A stretch of DNA of 62,000 bases from Zygnema cylindricum. Taxonomy: Eukaryota; Streptophyta; Zygnematophyceae; Zygnematales; Zygnemataceae. Numbering within the stretch: the first letter of the stretch is position 1; the number at the start of each line of letters is the position of its first letter. A program made the translations under genes and the position numbers. The DNA lies in NCBI GenBank assembly GCA_037447655.1, contig JBBHKE010003504.1, positions 1 through 62,000 of the forward strand, in the 5' to 3' direction. The notes under the pieces were generated by a model, which worked only from the letters and a program-made list of their open reading frames with translations, ran no database searches and had not been told where the DNA came from. Of this stretch, positions 11,258 through 21,608 are shown piece by piece.

Positions 11258-11935
11258 TGTTGAAGGTCATGGGCATTAAGACTCGGCTGTGATCCACTCC
11301 CACTAGAAGTCACGCTTGCACCAGCAGGAGCACGTGGAGCACTAGGGCTAATAGGAGCACTTGCAATAGGAGCTAAGCCATTATCAGACATGTTAGCGGA
11401 AGCAAACCCAAAGAGAAATGCCTAGAAGACTAGATCTATAGTGTAAGATATGTAACTCCAAACGAAAGAGGTATTTCAACCAAACAAACATATACTACAA
11501 GCAAATTAGAGACAATAGAGCATAAAACACCTTAAACTGCACTTAGTGCTCTCATTTCCTTAATTCTTGTGTAGAATGTACATTCTGTATTGAATTGATC
11601 AATCCTAATTGAACTAAATACTCAAAAGATCTTGAAAACATCTAAAATATCTAGAAAACATCTAAAACGTATGTACATGGTTCACCAGACACCCTACTGA
11701 CAAAAATCTAAGTGTTTGGACCAGAATTGTCCACTAACAATATCTATACCCTAAAAATCCGGGTGATTCTTATCACGTCTACATTTATTGGCGGCCCTAC
11801 ACACTAATTAACTTAAAGATATCAATTCGTGTAGATACTACAAAAAATCCACACTAAATTTGGTCAATATTGAACAGCTGGTATTCCAAAAATATTCTAA
11901 AATTTCTAAGACTTACTAAAGCTTACTTTTCAATA
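11258..11935 (-). repeat. CopB 3' LTR
   Basis: 678 bp matching 16060-16737. On the minus strand it begins TATTGAAAAGTAAGC directly after the polypurine tract and ends CTTCAACA. The first dinucleotide is TA rather than TG if the shared boundary is taken literally. It includes a copy of the LTR-encoded start of Gag (ATG at 11391), which here runs into flanking CopA sequence. Confidence 0.9.
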
Positions 11936-11957
11936 CTCCCCTTAAGCTTTAGAAGGC

Positions 11958-13526
11958 TTACTCACTTAGACCACATGCTTTTCTGCTGTACTCCAATTTA
12001 GGAGCGGGAAGGGCTTTTGTCAACATGTCCGCAACCATTTTCACATCAGGCAAATAACAAAGTTTTACCACTTCTGCAAAGACTTTCTCACGTACCAAAT
12101 GTAGCCGAATGTCTATATGTTTACTCTTAAAATGGTGACTTGGGTTTGTAGCCACAGAAATGGCTGCTTGATTGTCGCACCACATTATTTGTGTCCCGTT
12201 TGCGTAAAACCCAATTCTTGAAGGAATACCTTTACCCATATCAACTCTTTCAAGGCTGCGCTCGCAGCCATATATTCGGCTTCCATAGTAGATTGAGCAG
12301 TGACCTTTTGAAGTTTACTACTCCAACTACAAGTACCACTTCCATTCTGAATGACATACCCAGTTGTAGACTTTCTACTAGGCACATCACCATAGCTAGC
12401 ATCACTCCAAGTATTAATGTTAACCTTGTCCCCTCCCAAAGTAAGCCAAAGATTTCTAGTCCCAACAAGATACCTTAACACCCTTTTTGCAGCTTCCCAG
12501 TCTCTCTTTCGTGGATTTTGCAGACTTCTGCTCAATACACCAACAGCTGCAGCTATATCCGGCCTAGTACAATTCATGAAGTAAATTAGACTTCCTGCTA
12601 CTTGTCTATAAGGTACTTGGGACATAAATTTTTGCTTTCTGCACTGAGTTCCTCATCTATTATAACTCCAAACTCATGCTCCATTCCTTCAAGTTTTTGC
12701 TTATACTCCATAGGAGAAGCACAACCTTTTGCATCAGCCAAGCCAAATTTTTCCAACATGTTTCCTATTGCTTCTTTTTGTGTTAGCCTAATGATTTTTT
12801 TTTTCTATCTCTTTCAACTTGTATTCCAAGAATGTATTTAGCCTCACCCAAATCCTTCATTTCAAATTTTGAATTAAGAGCGTGTTTTACTCTAGCAATT
12901 CCTTCTTTGTTCCTACTAATTAGCAGCAAGTCATCAACATACACAGCAATGAATATCACCTCATCAGGATTATCACCACACATCACATATACTGAATGAT
13001 CTGAGCTAATTCTTGTAAATCCTAATCCTGTCAAGAACTCATCTAACTTTCTGTTCCATTGCCTAGGGGCCTGTTTTAGGCCATACAAAGATTTTAAAAG
13101 TCTGCACACAAGATTTTCTTTTCCTGCTTCCTCATAACCCTCTGGTTGCTTCATATAGATGACCTCATCTAAATCACCATGCAAAAATGCAGTTTTGACA
13201 TCCATTTGGTGGATGTCAAAATCCTCTATGGCAGCTAATGTAAGTAAGATGCGGACAGATGGAAACCTTACAACCGGTGAAAAAGTTTCTTCATAATCTA
13301 TCCCCTCCTTTTGATTATATCCCTTAGCAACCAAGCGAGCCTTATACCTGTCTATGGTATTATCTGGGTTCAATTTTAATTTAAACACCCATTTACTTCC
13401 AATAGCCTTTCTTCCTGGAGGAAGTTCCACCAGATCCCAAGTTTGGGCCTCCATGATGGACTTCATTTCCTCATTGACGGCTTCCACCCAATGTTCCCTT
13501 TCATTACTCGAAAAAGCTTCTTTCAA
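11958..13526 (-). pseudogene. CopB reverse transcriptase and RNase H
   Basis: Copies element RNA into cDNA. The RT frame 12783-13526 is open for 247 codons, with KSIMEAQTWDLVELPPGRKA, IGSKWVFKLK, the QMDVKTAFLHG block, [13 protein letters not shown] and the catalytic YVDD (about 12930-12941). The next frame, 12185-12625, is shifted by one base and carries SLIYFMNCTRPDIA, VLRYLVGTR and STMEAEYMA. The last piece, 11958-12239, returns to the original frame with CDNQAAI, KHIDIRLHLVREK and DMLTKALP, the RNase H end typical of copia. Two frameshifts (between 12783 and 12625, and near 12200) inactivate it. Confidence 0.9.
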
Positions 13527-13550
13527 TGTTAAAGGCTCTTCTACGTGTGT

Positions 13551-14879
13551 TCAATGAGCAAAGGCTGCACTTTCTCCCCTGAGTCGTGCACTTCGCCTAA
13601 CTCCACCTGGAAATTCTGTCGCTGGTATAGATGGTTGGGTCCTCCTCCTCGATACATGTGATTCCTCTTGTAATTCAGTTTTGGCTTGAGGTAGAGGAGA
13701 GTCTATAACTCTTTCAGGCATAACACTTCCTGTTTCTGGTGGAGAAGATGATTCCAAGTCATTTTGAGTTAAACTAGATGCATTTTCTACATTTTTCTTG
13801 AAAAACATAGGATTTTCCTCTAAAAAGATATAATCAACACTTCTGTCTTTCTTTTCATCTGTACGCAAACTAAATGCATCTATTCCTTTTCCCTCATCCT
13901 TCACTATGATGTTTCTGGCTACCACAACTCTATTTCTCCTAATGTCATAAACTTTATAACCCTTGGCATGATCATCATACCCTAAAAATATGCCTGGTAT
14001 GCCTTTTGGCTCTAATTTCCACTTTTGTGGATCATTATCTAGCAAGAATATCTTACTTCCAAAAACTTTGAAGTGACTTACATCTGGTTTTTGTCCTGTC
14101 CACATTTCGTAAGGTGTTTTATCTTTTACTACCCTTGTTTCTAGCCTGTTTCTCACATAAGCTGCACAATTCATGGCCTCTGCCCAAAACTTGTAATCTA
14201 TGTCCATATCTGCCATCATTGTCGTAGCACACTATGATATGGTCCTCTTCATCCTCTCTGAAACACCATTTTGTTTCGGAGAATAGGGAACGGTTAGCTG
14301 ACGTGAGATTCCATGCAATTTTAGGAATTCTGCAAATTCATTAGAAATGTACTCCCCTCCATTATCAGATCTGAATCCCCCTATCTTTCTCTCATGCAGA
14401 TTTTTAACCCAAGCCTTATACTCATTAAATTTTGAAAAAACTTCATCCTTACTCTTTAAAAAATAAACTGTAGTAAATCTACTATAGTCATCAGTAAAGG
14501 TAAGCATAAACTTAGCACCTCCCACAGATGGATACCTAAATGGCCCCCATACATCTAAATAAATTAGTTATAGCACCCTGCTACTTCTATGATCAGTTTG
14601 CAAAGGGAAAGGCAACTTATGAATTTTTCCCATTGCACAACCATCACATACATTTGATGCTGGTTTTTGACTAATTTTTACACCTTCCTTCATTTTTTGA
14701 TTTACCATCTTTTCTAATCTATCATAATTCACATGTCCTAAACGTTTATGCCATAAATCACAATCACTGATTACACTTGAGTACATAACATCATTGTCAT
14801 TATCATTTGCAAGACTCAACCGATACAAATTGTTTCCTCTAGCAAATCCCTCTGCAACTATTTTCCCATTCTTACTCAC
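13551..14879 (-). pseudogene. CopB integrase with three in-frame stops
   Basis: Same frame as the Gag-protease part, broken by stops at about 14568, 14232 and 13551. The HHCC zinc region (HKRLGHVNYDRL, then CDGC) is at 14640-14750. The catalytic core has TDDYSRF, FRSDNGGEY and NGVSERMKRT, so the second D and the E are present; the first D lies in the damaged stretch near 14540. The C-terminal domain (KTPYEMWTGQKPDVSHFKVF, GIFLGYDDHAKGYKVYD) is followed by a serine/proline-rich linker to RT. Confidence 0.88.
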
Positions 14880-14921
14880 TGTTTTCTTTCCATTCTCAGA
14901 TATAGTTTTAAAACCTTTCTT

Positions 14922-16193
14922 TTATACCACTGACGTAGAGAAAAAGTTTCTTTTAAAAGCTGGGACATGGAACACATCTTCCAAAACCCTTTTCATAGGT
15001 TTTCCCTCTACGTTCAACATAAGTGACACCCTCCCCTTTGCTTTTGACTCAACAAAGGTATCATCACTAAAATAAATTTTGATGGGTGAAATAGATTGAA
15101 TACTCTCATATAGATGGCGATTGCAGCACATGTGGGCAGATGCACCGGAGTCCATTATCCATTCGTCTTCCTCCACGCATTCCGTTGCTTGTGCCATCGC
15201 AAAGTATTTCTTTTCGCTGTTGATGGGATAACTGCTCACATCCTCCTCTTTTAGTTCGTTGAATAGAGAAGTTGGCCGTCCACCAGCTTGAGAAGGAACC
15301 TGGCTTTCGTCCCAACCAAAGCGAAAATTTCCTGTAGCTTTCGCTCTCTTGTAGGCATTACACAATTTGAAAACATGGCCTTTTTCATCACAACAATAGC
15401 ATGTCAAAGGTGTCCTTCTAGGACCACTACCTCTCCCACTGCCATTGCCAATCTTAGAGTCTGAAAACTGGTTAGCTAGTGCCTGAACAGACTTACTACT
15501 ACCTCTTTGTGACAATTGGTTAGCTTCTTCACTCAAAATAAGTTGAATTGCTAATGCTATGTTCCATTGACGTTGTGGAATAGCCCTAAGCCTATCCATG
15601 GCTCCCTTATATTCATCGGGCAAAGTTCTCATCAACAACATAGCCTGCTGAGGTGGTGAAAAGTCCCCACCTACACTAGTACTCTGAAGAAACAACCTTT
15701 TCATAGCATGACAATGATCTGATATACTACCTCCAGAATACTTAAATTTAAAAATTTGAGTGGCTATGTTTGTCCAGACGGTAACATCTAGCTGAACATA
15801 CATAGCACGTACACTAAACCAAACATCAGATGCTTTCTTCATCTCAAGATACGACATTACCAAATCTTTTGTCATAGACTGCTTCAAGACGTTGAGGCAA
15901 TAGAGATTTTTCTTTCCCCAATCTGGCGCAGTCACATCCGCTGTTCGTTCCACAATGGGTGACAAGTCCCTCTCCTCGAAATATGAGCTCAACATATCTT
16001 CCCAGTATAAGTAGTTTGTTCCGTCAAAAATAGGCAATTTGGGCGGTGGGCCCATAACTTGTTGAAGGTCATGGGCATTAAGACTCGGCTGTAATCCACT
16101 CCCACTAAGAGTCACACTTGCACCAGCAGGAGCAGGTAGAGCACTAGGGCTAAAAGGAGCACTTGCAATAGGAGCTGAGCCATTATCAGACAT
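14922..16193 (-). CDS. CopB Gag-protease, starting inside the 5' LTR
   Basis: A 423-codon open frame. The first 44 codons, from ATG at 16193 (MSDNGSAPIASAPF...), lie in the 5' LTR. The frame then reads V-M-G-P-P through the primer site, so translation crosses it. Next come the Gag core (LPIFDGTNYLYWEDML), a knuckle CYCCDEKGHVFKLC (about 15360-15401), and the protease motif WIMDSGASAHMC with an intact catalytic DSG (about 15150). The frame stops at the beginning of the integrase. An ATG inside the primer site is an alternative start, but the upstream codons are open and alanine/serine/proline-rich like a real N-terminus. Confidence 0.85.
   Translation of the reverse strand: MSDNGSAPIASAPFSPSALPAPAGASVTLSGSGLQPSLNAHDLQQVMGPPPKLPIFDGTNYLYWEDMLSSYFEERDLSPIVERTADVTAPDWGKKNLYCLNVLKQSMTKDLVMSYLEMKKASDVWFSVRAMYVQLDVTVWTNIATQIFKFKYSGGSISDHCHAMKRLFLQSTSVGGDFSPPQQAMLLMRTLPDEYKGAMDRLRAIPQRQWNIALAIQLILSEEANQLSQRGSSKSVQALANQFSDSKIGNGSGRGSGPRRTPLTCYCCDEKGHVFKLCNAYKRAKATGNFRFGWDESQVPSQAGGRPTSLFNELKEEDVSSYPINSEKKYFAMAQATECVEEDEWIMDSGASAHMCCNRHLYESIQSISPIKIYFSDDTFVESKAKGRVSLMLNVEGKPMKRVLEDVFHVPAFKRNFFSTSVV
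16047..16058 (-). other. CopB half-tRNA-Met primer-binding site
   Basis: On the minus strand GTTATGGGCCCA follows the 5' LTR after one base. Drosophila copia has GGTTATGGGCCC at this place and primes from a cleaved initiator tRNA-Met whose anticodon region pairs here. The first G of that consensus is A in this copy. Confidence 0.88.
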
Positions 16194-16737
16194 GTTAGCG
16201 GAAGCAAACCCAAAGAGAAATGCCTAGAAGACTAGATCTATAGTGTAAGATATGTAACTCCAAACGAAAGAGGTATTTCAACCAAACAAACATATACTAC
16301 AAGCAAATTAGAGACAATAGAGCATAAAACACCTTAAACTGCACTTAGTGCTCTCATTTCCTTAATTCTTGTGTAGAATGTACATTCTGTATTGAATTGA
16401 TCAATCCTAATTGAACTAAATACTCAAAAGATCTAGAAAACATCTAAAATATCTAGAAAACATCTAAAACGTATGTACATGGTTCACCAGACACCCTACT
16501 GACAAAAATCTAAGTGTTTGGACCAGAATTGTCCACTAACAATATCTATACCCTAAAAATCCGGGTGATTCTTATCACGTCTACATTCATTGGCGGCCCT
16601 ACACACTAATTAACTTAAAGATATGAATTCGTGTAGATACTACAAAAAATCCACACTAAATTTGGTCAATATTGAACAGTTGGTATTCCAAAAATATTCT
16701 AAAATTTTTAAGACTCACTAAAGCTTACTTTTCAATA
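16060..16737 (-). repeat. CopB 5' LTR
   Basis: 678 bp, the partner of 11258-11935. On the minus strand it starts TATTGAAAAGTAAGC and ends CTTCAACA. The last 134 bp encode the N-terminus of Gag. The nucleotide differences from the 3' copy cluster in that coding part (about 8 of 14). Confidence 0.9.
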
Positions 16738-17132
16738 TTCTTTCTTTTGATGGTAAGGGAAATATGGAGAATTCGTATTATTTTATTTTCAGCAGAGAGA
16801 GAGGATGGTTTTATTTTATAGCAATCATTATGCGAAAATGAGCCGGGTGATCTGCTATCGTATGTGGAAGCAGAAAAATCATGCGATTGGGAGACACATT
16901 GGAAACCGGCATGGGAAAGAGAACTTGAATCAATTATTGACAACCGTACTTTTGAGGAGGTAAGCTTACCGGAGGGTAAAAATGCCATTGATGCGAAATG
17001 GATTTTTTAAACTAAACTTAGTGCATCGGGGGAAATAGTGAAACACAAGGCTCAGTTAGTTTGTAAGGGCTTTCAACAAAGGGAGGGGGTTGATTATACA
17101 GAAACATATGCACCGGTGGTCAAATTTGATTC
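16738..17132 (+). pseudogene. CopA reverse transcriptase, first fragment
   Basis: Continuation of CopA pol after CopB. The phrases WERELESIIDNRTFEEVSL and NAIDAKWIF, then VKHKAQLVCKGFQQREGVDY and TYAPVVKFDS, are the start of a copia RT. A stop follows KWIF (TTTTTTAAACT near 17006). The fragment ends at the GATTC target duplication of Solo1. Confidence 0.85.
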
Positions 17133-18032
17133 TGCAATTCTGTGGTCTCCATTGACCCAGAGAGTGAGCAGCCTATGTAAAGCCTCTAGGATAATATTTT
17201 CCCCTTCTCCTTTTCCGCTGAATAAGCGCCGCCCAGCCACACAAATATTCTGACCACTCTCACTCCTGTGAGAACAAGACTCCCTTGAGTCAAAGGCAAA
17301 AAGAATCACTGAATTTGCTCCCCTGAGCAGTAAGTTATGGTTGGTCAAAGATGACATTTATAGTTACAAGCTCTCTTAGAGAGAGGTACCTAAATTCCAC
17401 TAAGTCCTGGTCTGCCTACTTACGACTGCCTACTACTAAACCCTAGTCCAATAGAAACACTATATAGTACAAGAAGGTACATTAGGCGATGTACTTATTG
17501 TACGGCCATTGTACGACATGGCTTTCAAAGTGACGCCTGTCAAAACAGGAGCCATGGTTCCTCCTCCCATCTTCTCTGGTATCCAATAGTATGGTGCCAC
17601 GTGGCGTCGCGTGACGCTATCCCCAAAGGCCGCCGAAATTTTATTGCGGGTGGCGGCTGCAATTGTGGCCGTCCGATCATTTGTATTTATACGGCTTCGA
17701 TTCGCTTCCATGCATGAATTGATTAATGCGTGTTTTCGTTAGTCTGCTGCAAATTAGCCCGTTGAACAAATAGTTAAATATGCGTGAAACGTAATACGTA
17801 TATCGTTTCGTTAGTGCCTTAATTGTTTAGCCTAAGGTCTAAATAGATTTCTGTAGACCCCGGTTTAGATCCGGCTAGATGCAGTATTTTGCTATAAATA
17901 GTAAAATACCTTCTATTTCATTCTCCCTCCTAAATGACGCGGCAGCCATGGCGTGCCTTTGGTTCTCTCTTTCTCTCTTTTTACATTCTAACTAAACTAT
18001 AGAAGTGAACTATTAATTCCCTCTTTTCAACA
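17133..18032 (-). repeat. Solo1: solo LTR in CopA RT, TSD GATTC
   Basis: 900 bp flanked by perfect GATTC duplications (17128-17132 and 18033-18037), which makes the boundaries exact. On the minus strand it starts TGTTGAAAAGAGGG and ends CCACAGAATTGCA. The last 20 bases open a frame ATG GAG ACC ACA GAA TTG CA, matching the LTR-encoded Gag start of CopH. It contains the TGCCACGTGGC motif (17593-17603), a TATAAATA-like stretch and a tRNA-like B box. Excision of the internal region by LTR recombination is the likely origin. Confidence 0.93.
17862..17890 (+). other. B-box-like T arm and T-run in Solo1, antisense to the LTR
   Basis: GGTTTAGATCC (17862-17872) is within two bases of the tRNA B box GGTTCGANTCC and sits in a CCGG-TTTAGAT-CCGG hairpin with a 7-base loop. 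TTTT follows at 17887-17890. It is a weaker relative of the modules in Solo2, Solo3 and CopF-CopH. No clear A box is visible. Confidence 0.4.
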
Positions 18033-18037
18033 GATTC

Positions 18038-18464
18038 TTTAAGAATGATTATTGTTATTGTCGCTGCCGGCAAGAAGCCTTCACTTGATGGACGTAGAAA
18101 CAACGTTCTTGAATGGTGATTTAGAGGAGAAGATTTATATGAGTGTTTTGGAGGGGGTAGTGTCGAAGGAGGGGAAGGTATGGCTGCTGGGAAAGTCCTT
18201 GTACGGACTAAAGCAGGCACCGAGGACTTAGTAATTACGGTTACACAAAGTCCTGACTGAATTTGGATTCGTACTTACTGTTTATGACTATGGCGTCGCG
18301 GAATTGAAAGAGTACATGCGTCTTCATTTTAAAGTCACAGATTTGGGGGACGTACGATATATTATTGGAGTGGAAGTTTTAAGGTACGAAAATGGTGATA
18401 TTAAATTGTCGCAAGCGCAATATTGCAAAAAAGTACTGACAAAATTTGTCATGTTGGATTCTAA
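18038..18464 (+). pseudogene. CopA reverse transcriptase, middle fragment, YVDD box deleted
   Basis: Resumes at the second copy of GATTC with [10 protein letters not shown], then [19 protein letters not shown] and [12 protein letters not shown] followed by stops. After VLTVYDYGV the frame jumps directly to ELKEYMRLHFKVTDLGDVRY. Compared with CopC at 28.8-28.96 kb, about 29 codons including the catalytic YVDD are missing. The fragment ends LTKFVMLDSK at the TIR-element insertion. Confidence 0.85.
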
Positions 18465-18591
18465 GGGTGCGTCTCTATTTACTTGAACTTAGAGAAATAA
18501 CTTTGTTTTTTAGCGCATATCCAACGGGCCCGGATTTCGGGTGTCCTTATGTGTAACACCGACATAGTTACTTAAGGGTGTGACGATTGTA

Positions 18592-19627
18592 TGCAATTCT
18601 GTGTCCTCCATTCGACCACAGAATACAAGAAGCCTCTAGATAGTATTTAACTAACCCACTTCAAGCCACAACCACTGCTGTCCACCAAGGCAAAATGACA
18701 GTTTGACTGCACCCCTTTGCAGCCTGGACTCCCTTGAGTCCGTAGCAAAAAGAATCAATGAAAACGGCCAACCAGCCGATAAGTTATGGGGCAGTAAAAA
18801 TGCCAATTTGTACAAACTCTCAAAGAGAGAGGTGACTACCTACCAAAATTTTCTAAGTCCTGATTCCCTCTAATAACTTCTATCTACTGAAGTACGGACC
18901 AATCACATTACTGTACCGTACCAAAAAGTACTACTGCTGGTGTACCTTTTGTACGGCCTATGTACGACAAGGCTATTAAGCGGACACGTGTCTGCTTTTC
19001 ACTCGTCCGTACATTCCTCGGAATTCCTATGACCGAATGTCATCTCTCCACGTGGCTCCTGGTCATGCCACGTCACAAAACGCTAAAGCGACCACTCCGA
19101 GATTTCGGCGACGATGTGCGCCGTTGGATTTGCAGCGAGACGCAATCTTAGCTGTTATAAATACTTGCGCGATATTTTTCTGCTGTCAAAACAAAATGCA
19201 TGGTATTCGTTTTGAAAAAAGTGTTGTACTTCGTACTTTCATAAAACTGTATCTATGCAAGCCGTATACAGTTTTAGTTAAATGAAATTGTTCCTCCTTA
19301 TAGATATATATATCTATCACATACTATAGCATTTAGCATTGGTCCTAGTCTTATAGGATAAAGCTGACCGTTATCGGCCAACTTGACGATCCGAAGGTAC
19401 CGGGATCAAATCCGGGTCCGTCAGGTATATTTTTAGTAGCCCACTAAAAATAATTGCCTGTTGAACTAAGGCAGCCATGGATCAACCACCCTCTCTATCC
19501 TTCAGTGACTACAACAAGTATGGGGGCTCGAGAGAGGGGGTGGAGGCAGGCTGTCCGTCCTTTTCCTTTTCTTTTATACTAACCTATTAAACCTAGAAAA
19601 TACTCTATTAATCTATTATTTTCAACA
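18592..19627 (-). repeat. Solo2: solo LTR inside the TIR transposon, TSD TTGTA
   Basis: 1036 bp between perfect TTGTA duplications (18587-18591 and 19628-19632). On the minus strand it starts TGTTGAAAATAATAG and ends GACACAGAATTGCA, with the short Gag-start frame ATG GAG GAC ACA GAA TTG CA at the end. It is the full-length form of the CopE LTR. It carries the antisense tRNA-like module, the conserved stem-loop (about 19470-19560), GTAC clusters near 18920-18965, and CCACGTGG plus GCCACGTCA motifs near 19047-19075. Confidence 0.95.
19345..19434 (+). ncRNA. tRNA-like Pol III module in Solo2, antisense to the LTR
   Basis: Reading on the plus strand: ATAGGATAAAGCTGACCG (D-loop/A-box-like, 19353-19370), 38 bases, GGATCAAATCC (B-box-like, 19403-19413) in a near T-arm CCGGG-ATCAAAT-CCGGG, then TTTTT at 19430-19434. 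The order and spacing match an internal type-2 RNA polymerase III promoter with terminator. A full cloverleaf cannot be drawn, so it is not called a tRNA gene. Transcription is inferred, not shown. Confidence 0.5.
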
Positions 19628-20287
19628 TTGTATACGTTGACAATGCCCGTGACGACTGTCAACGTTTACAATCTGTGATGATGCACGTTTTTTTTTGTAG
19701 CTGCTTGTGACGTCGCATGAGTTTTCGTGACATTTTAGACGTACCGCCTTCCAGCCAGTGTCGTTTCACGGTTGAAGAAGATGCATTTTGCCTTTGCATC
19801 GCCTGTCTGCTCGACGTAAAATGGCATCGGAATCTTGAGACCCTTGGCGAAATAAAATCCGTACCCGGCGCAAAGGGACAAAAAATAACAAATTGATTAC
19901 TTTGCCTCATCATATGTGAACGCAAACGGACAAAATATCACAAATAGTGTACCTTTTGCCGTCGATTGAATTTGTTTGAAATTTTTGTAAATTTTTATAC
20001 ACATGCTAATACATGTTCCTATTTGTTTTTCGAAAATACTTTGTTTTAAAACACATCGTCCATGTTTTTTAAAGAAATGATTGAGGATGACGTTTTTTGG
20101 CGTGGCCGTGGGTCAAAGAACACAAGACGACAACATGTAGTACATCTTAAATTCGATGATGACGCAATATGTACTTCTCTTTTTTTCTATTTTTTTGTAC
20201 GATTGAAACTTATGCGGTACGGCTCTAAGTTTTACAGAAAAACGACATAAAAAAACCCTTACTTTGGCACATGGAGACGCACCCTAA

Positions 20288-21029
20288 GCCGATTTTGACA
20301 CCACTAGATTCCAAACTTCAATATCGCAAATTTGAGGAGGAGGAAGCAGTCCACATGCTCTATCGTGAGGCTGTCGGGAGTTTGATGTATTTGAGTGTGG
20401 CCACGCGACTGGATATCTCAGCTGCAGTTTCTGTCGTGAGCTGATTTTTTCAGGCTCTCAACAAGATTCATTAGGAGGGCGTGAAGTGGATCTTTTGTTA
20501 CCTTGCAGGTACGGTCGAGATTGGTTTGTTATTTCGATCTGGACGAACGTCTTTGGAGTGCGTGAGATATTGTGACGCAGATTGGGTTGGCGACTTCGAC
20601 ACAGTAAAGTCAATGTCTTGTTATGCCTTTGTTTTTGGCGGCGCGGCAATATCTTGGAGTTCGCGACTTAAGCCGACTGTAGCATTAAGTTCGACCGAAG
20701 CGGAGTATATGGCGGCGTGTCACACGTCTAAAGCGTCGATTTGGATCAAGGATTTACTTGGCGAATTGGGGATTTCTATTGGCTGCATGAAAATATTTTA
20801 TGACTGTATGAGTTTTGGCGGTTGTTAAGAATCCTGTCTTTCACAAAAGGACAAAGCATTTACAGATTTAGTGGCATTTTGTGCGCGATTTGGTCGCTGC
20901 GAAGTAGGTTGGATTTTTGTACGTTTCGACGTTGGAGGAAGCCGCGGATATGTTGACGAAAACTGCGGCTCATGACGTATTATTGAGGGGGAGACCTAAA
21001 TTAGGTTTGGTGTAATGATTACAACTTTG
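20288..21029 (+). pseudogene. CopA RT end and RNase H
   Basis: Resumes after the TIR element with PILTPLDSK, then REAVGSLMYLSVATRLDISA, a stop, and the long frame 20481-20828 with YCDADWVGDFDTVKS, ISWSSRLKPTVALSSTEAEY and MAACHTSKASIWIKDLLGEL. These are the copia RNase H motifs, with D and E residues of the active site visible. The final KRTKHI/LTK part is frameshifted near 20825-20990. The polypurine stretch AGAGAGGGGT (21030-21039) precedes the 3' LTR. Confidence 0.85.
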
Positions 21030-21039
21030 AGAGAGGGGT

Positions 21040-21603
21040 TGTTAGGTTTAATGTTGTAATCGGCCGTCGCAATCTGTCGCGCGGCCGGCGTGTTTGTCGT
21101 TTTGGAGTGAGTGGTTGTTTAGTTTTGTCGTTTCGTTAAAGTGTGTGGTCTTGGTTAGTTTTGAGTCGTTATGTTTTGTTGTACGTTTCGTAGATTCTTG
21201 GTCTCGCGTAGATTCGCTTTGCAACGACCAGGTTCAACTGTCGTTTGGTGTATACGGGTTCGTTTGTACGGGTGCATTTGTAGTGTACAGTGTTATTTGG
21301 TGTGTACGCTTTGTGTACGTTTGCATACTACTTTTTCGGTACTGTGTAGTTTCGCATTTAGACGCGATTTGATTGGTAGGTGCTTCGTGCGCACTTTATG
21401 TTTGGTTTGTTTTTCTGTTTGAAGTAGTGACGTTACGGTTGGTGTACTATATACTGCAGCTTAGAGGGAGATGGGAATTTAATCTTTAATGGGAGAACAA
21501 GTCTATGGAATATATTGGCTTCTGTGTACAACTCTCTCTCACGTGATTTATGTGAATGCTTCCGCTATTGTCTTGCACTTTGATTTTGTGTGAGATCCTA
21601 TCA
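21040..21603 (+). repeat. CopA 3' LTR
   Basis: 564 bp, starting TGTTAGGTTTAATG and ending GATCCTATCA, followed by the TGTTG duplication. It is similar in sequence to 7384-7950 but with many substitutions, in line with the nested younger insertions. The open frames here (21094-21422) are LTR sequence, not genes. Confidence 0.95.
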
Positions 21604-21608
21604 TGTTG

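Larger units (their letters stand above)
11258..16737 (-). mobile_element. CopB: Ty1/copia element with half-tRNA-Met primer site
   Basis: Complete element on the minus strand: 5' LTR 16060-16737, primer site 16047-16058, Gag-Pol 16193 to 11958, polypurine tract (TTAAGGGGAG, minus strand) at 11936-11945, 3' LTR 11258-11935. Flanks are GTCTT and TTCTT (4 of 5 match), possibly an aged target duplication. It sits in the integrase-RT linker of CopA. The two LTRs differ at about 14 positions by eye (near 2%), so it is much younger than CopA. It has about four in-frame stops and two frameshifts. Confidence 0.93.
18465..20284. mobile_element. TIR transposon with TAA duplication, PIF/Harbinger-like, non-autonomous
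   Basis: The ends GGGTGCGTCTC and GAGACGCACCC are perfect 11-bp inverted repeats; similarity continues weakly inside. They are flanked by TAA on both sides (18462-18464 and 20285-20287). Removing the element restores the CopA pol frame ...LDSK-PILTPLDSK... A 3-bp TWA duplication and G-rich termini fit PIF/Harbinger. Net of Solo2 and one TSD it is 779 bp and encodes no transposase that I recognise; the 62-codon frame at 20062 is featureless. Confidence 0.8.
7384..21603 (+). mobile_element. CopA: Ty1/copia LTR retrotransposon, interrupted three times
   Basis: LTRs at 7384-7950 and 21040-21603 are flanked by the perfect 5-bp duplication TGTTG (7379-7383 and 21604-21608). The order is LTR, TGGTATC-type primer site, Gag, protease, integrase, RT, RNase H, polypurine tract, LTR, which is the Ty1/copia order. 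The internal part is cut by CopB (11258-16737), Solo1 (17133-18032) and a TIR element (18465-20284). Removing these and one copy of each TSD rejoins the pol frame. The copy is dead: it has several stops, Gag frameshifts, a changed protease triad and a deletion of the RT YVDD box. Confidence 0.95.
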
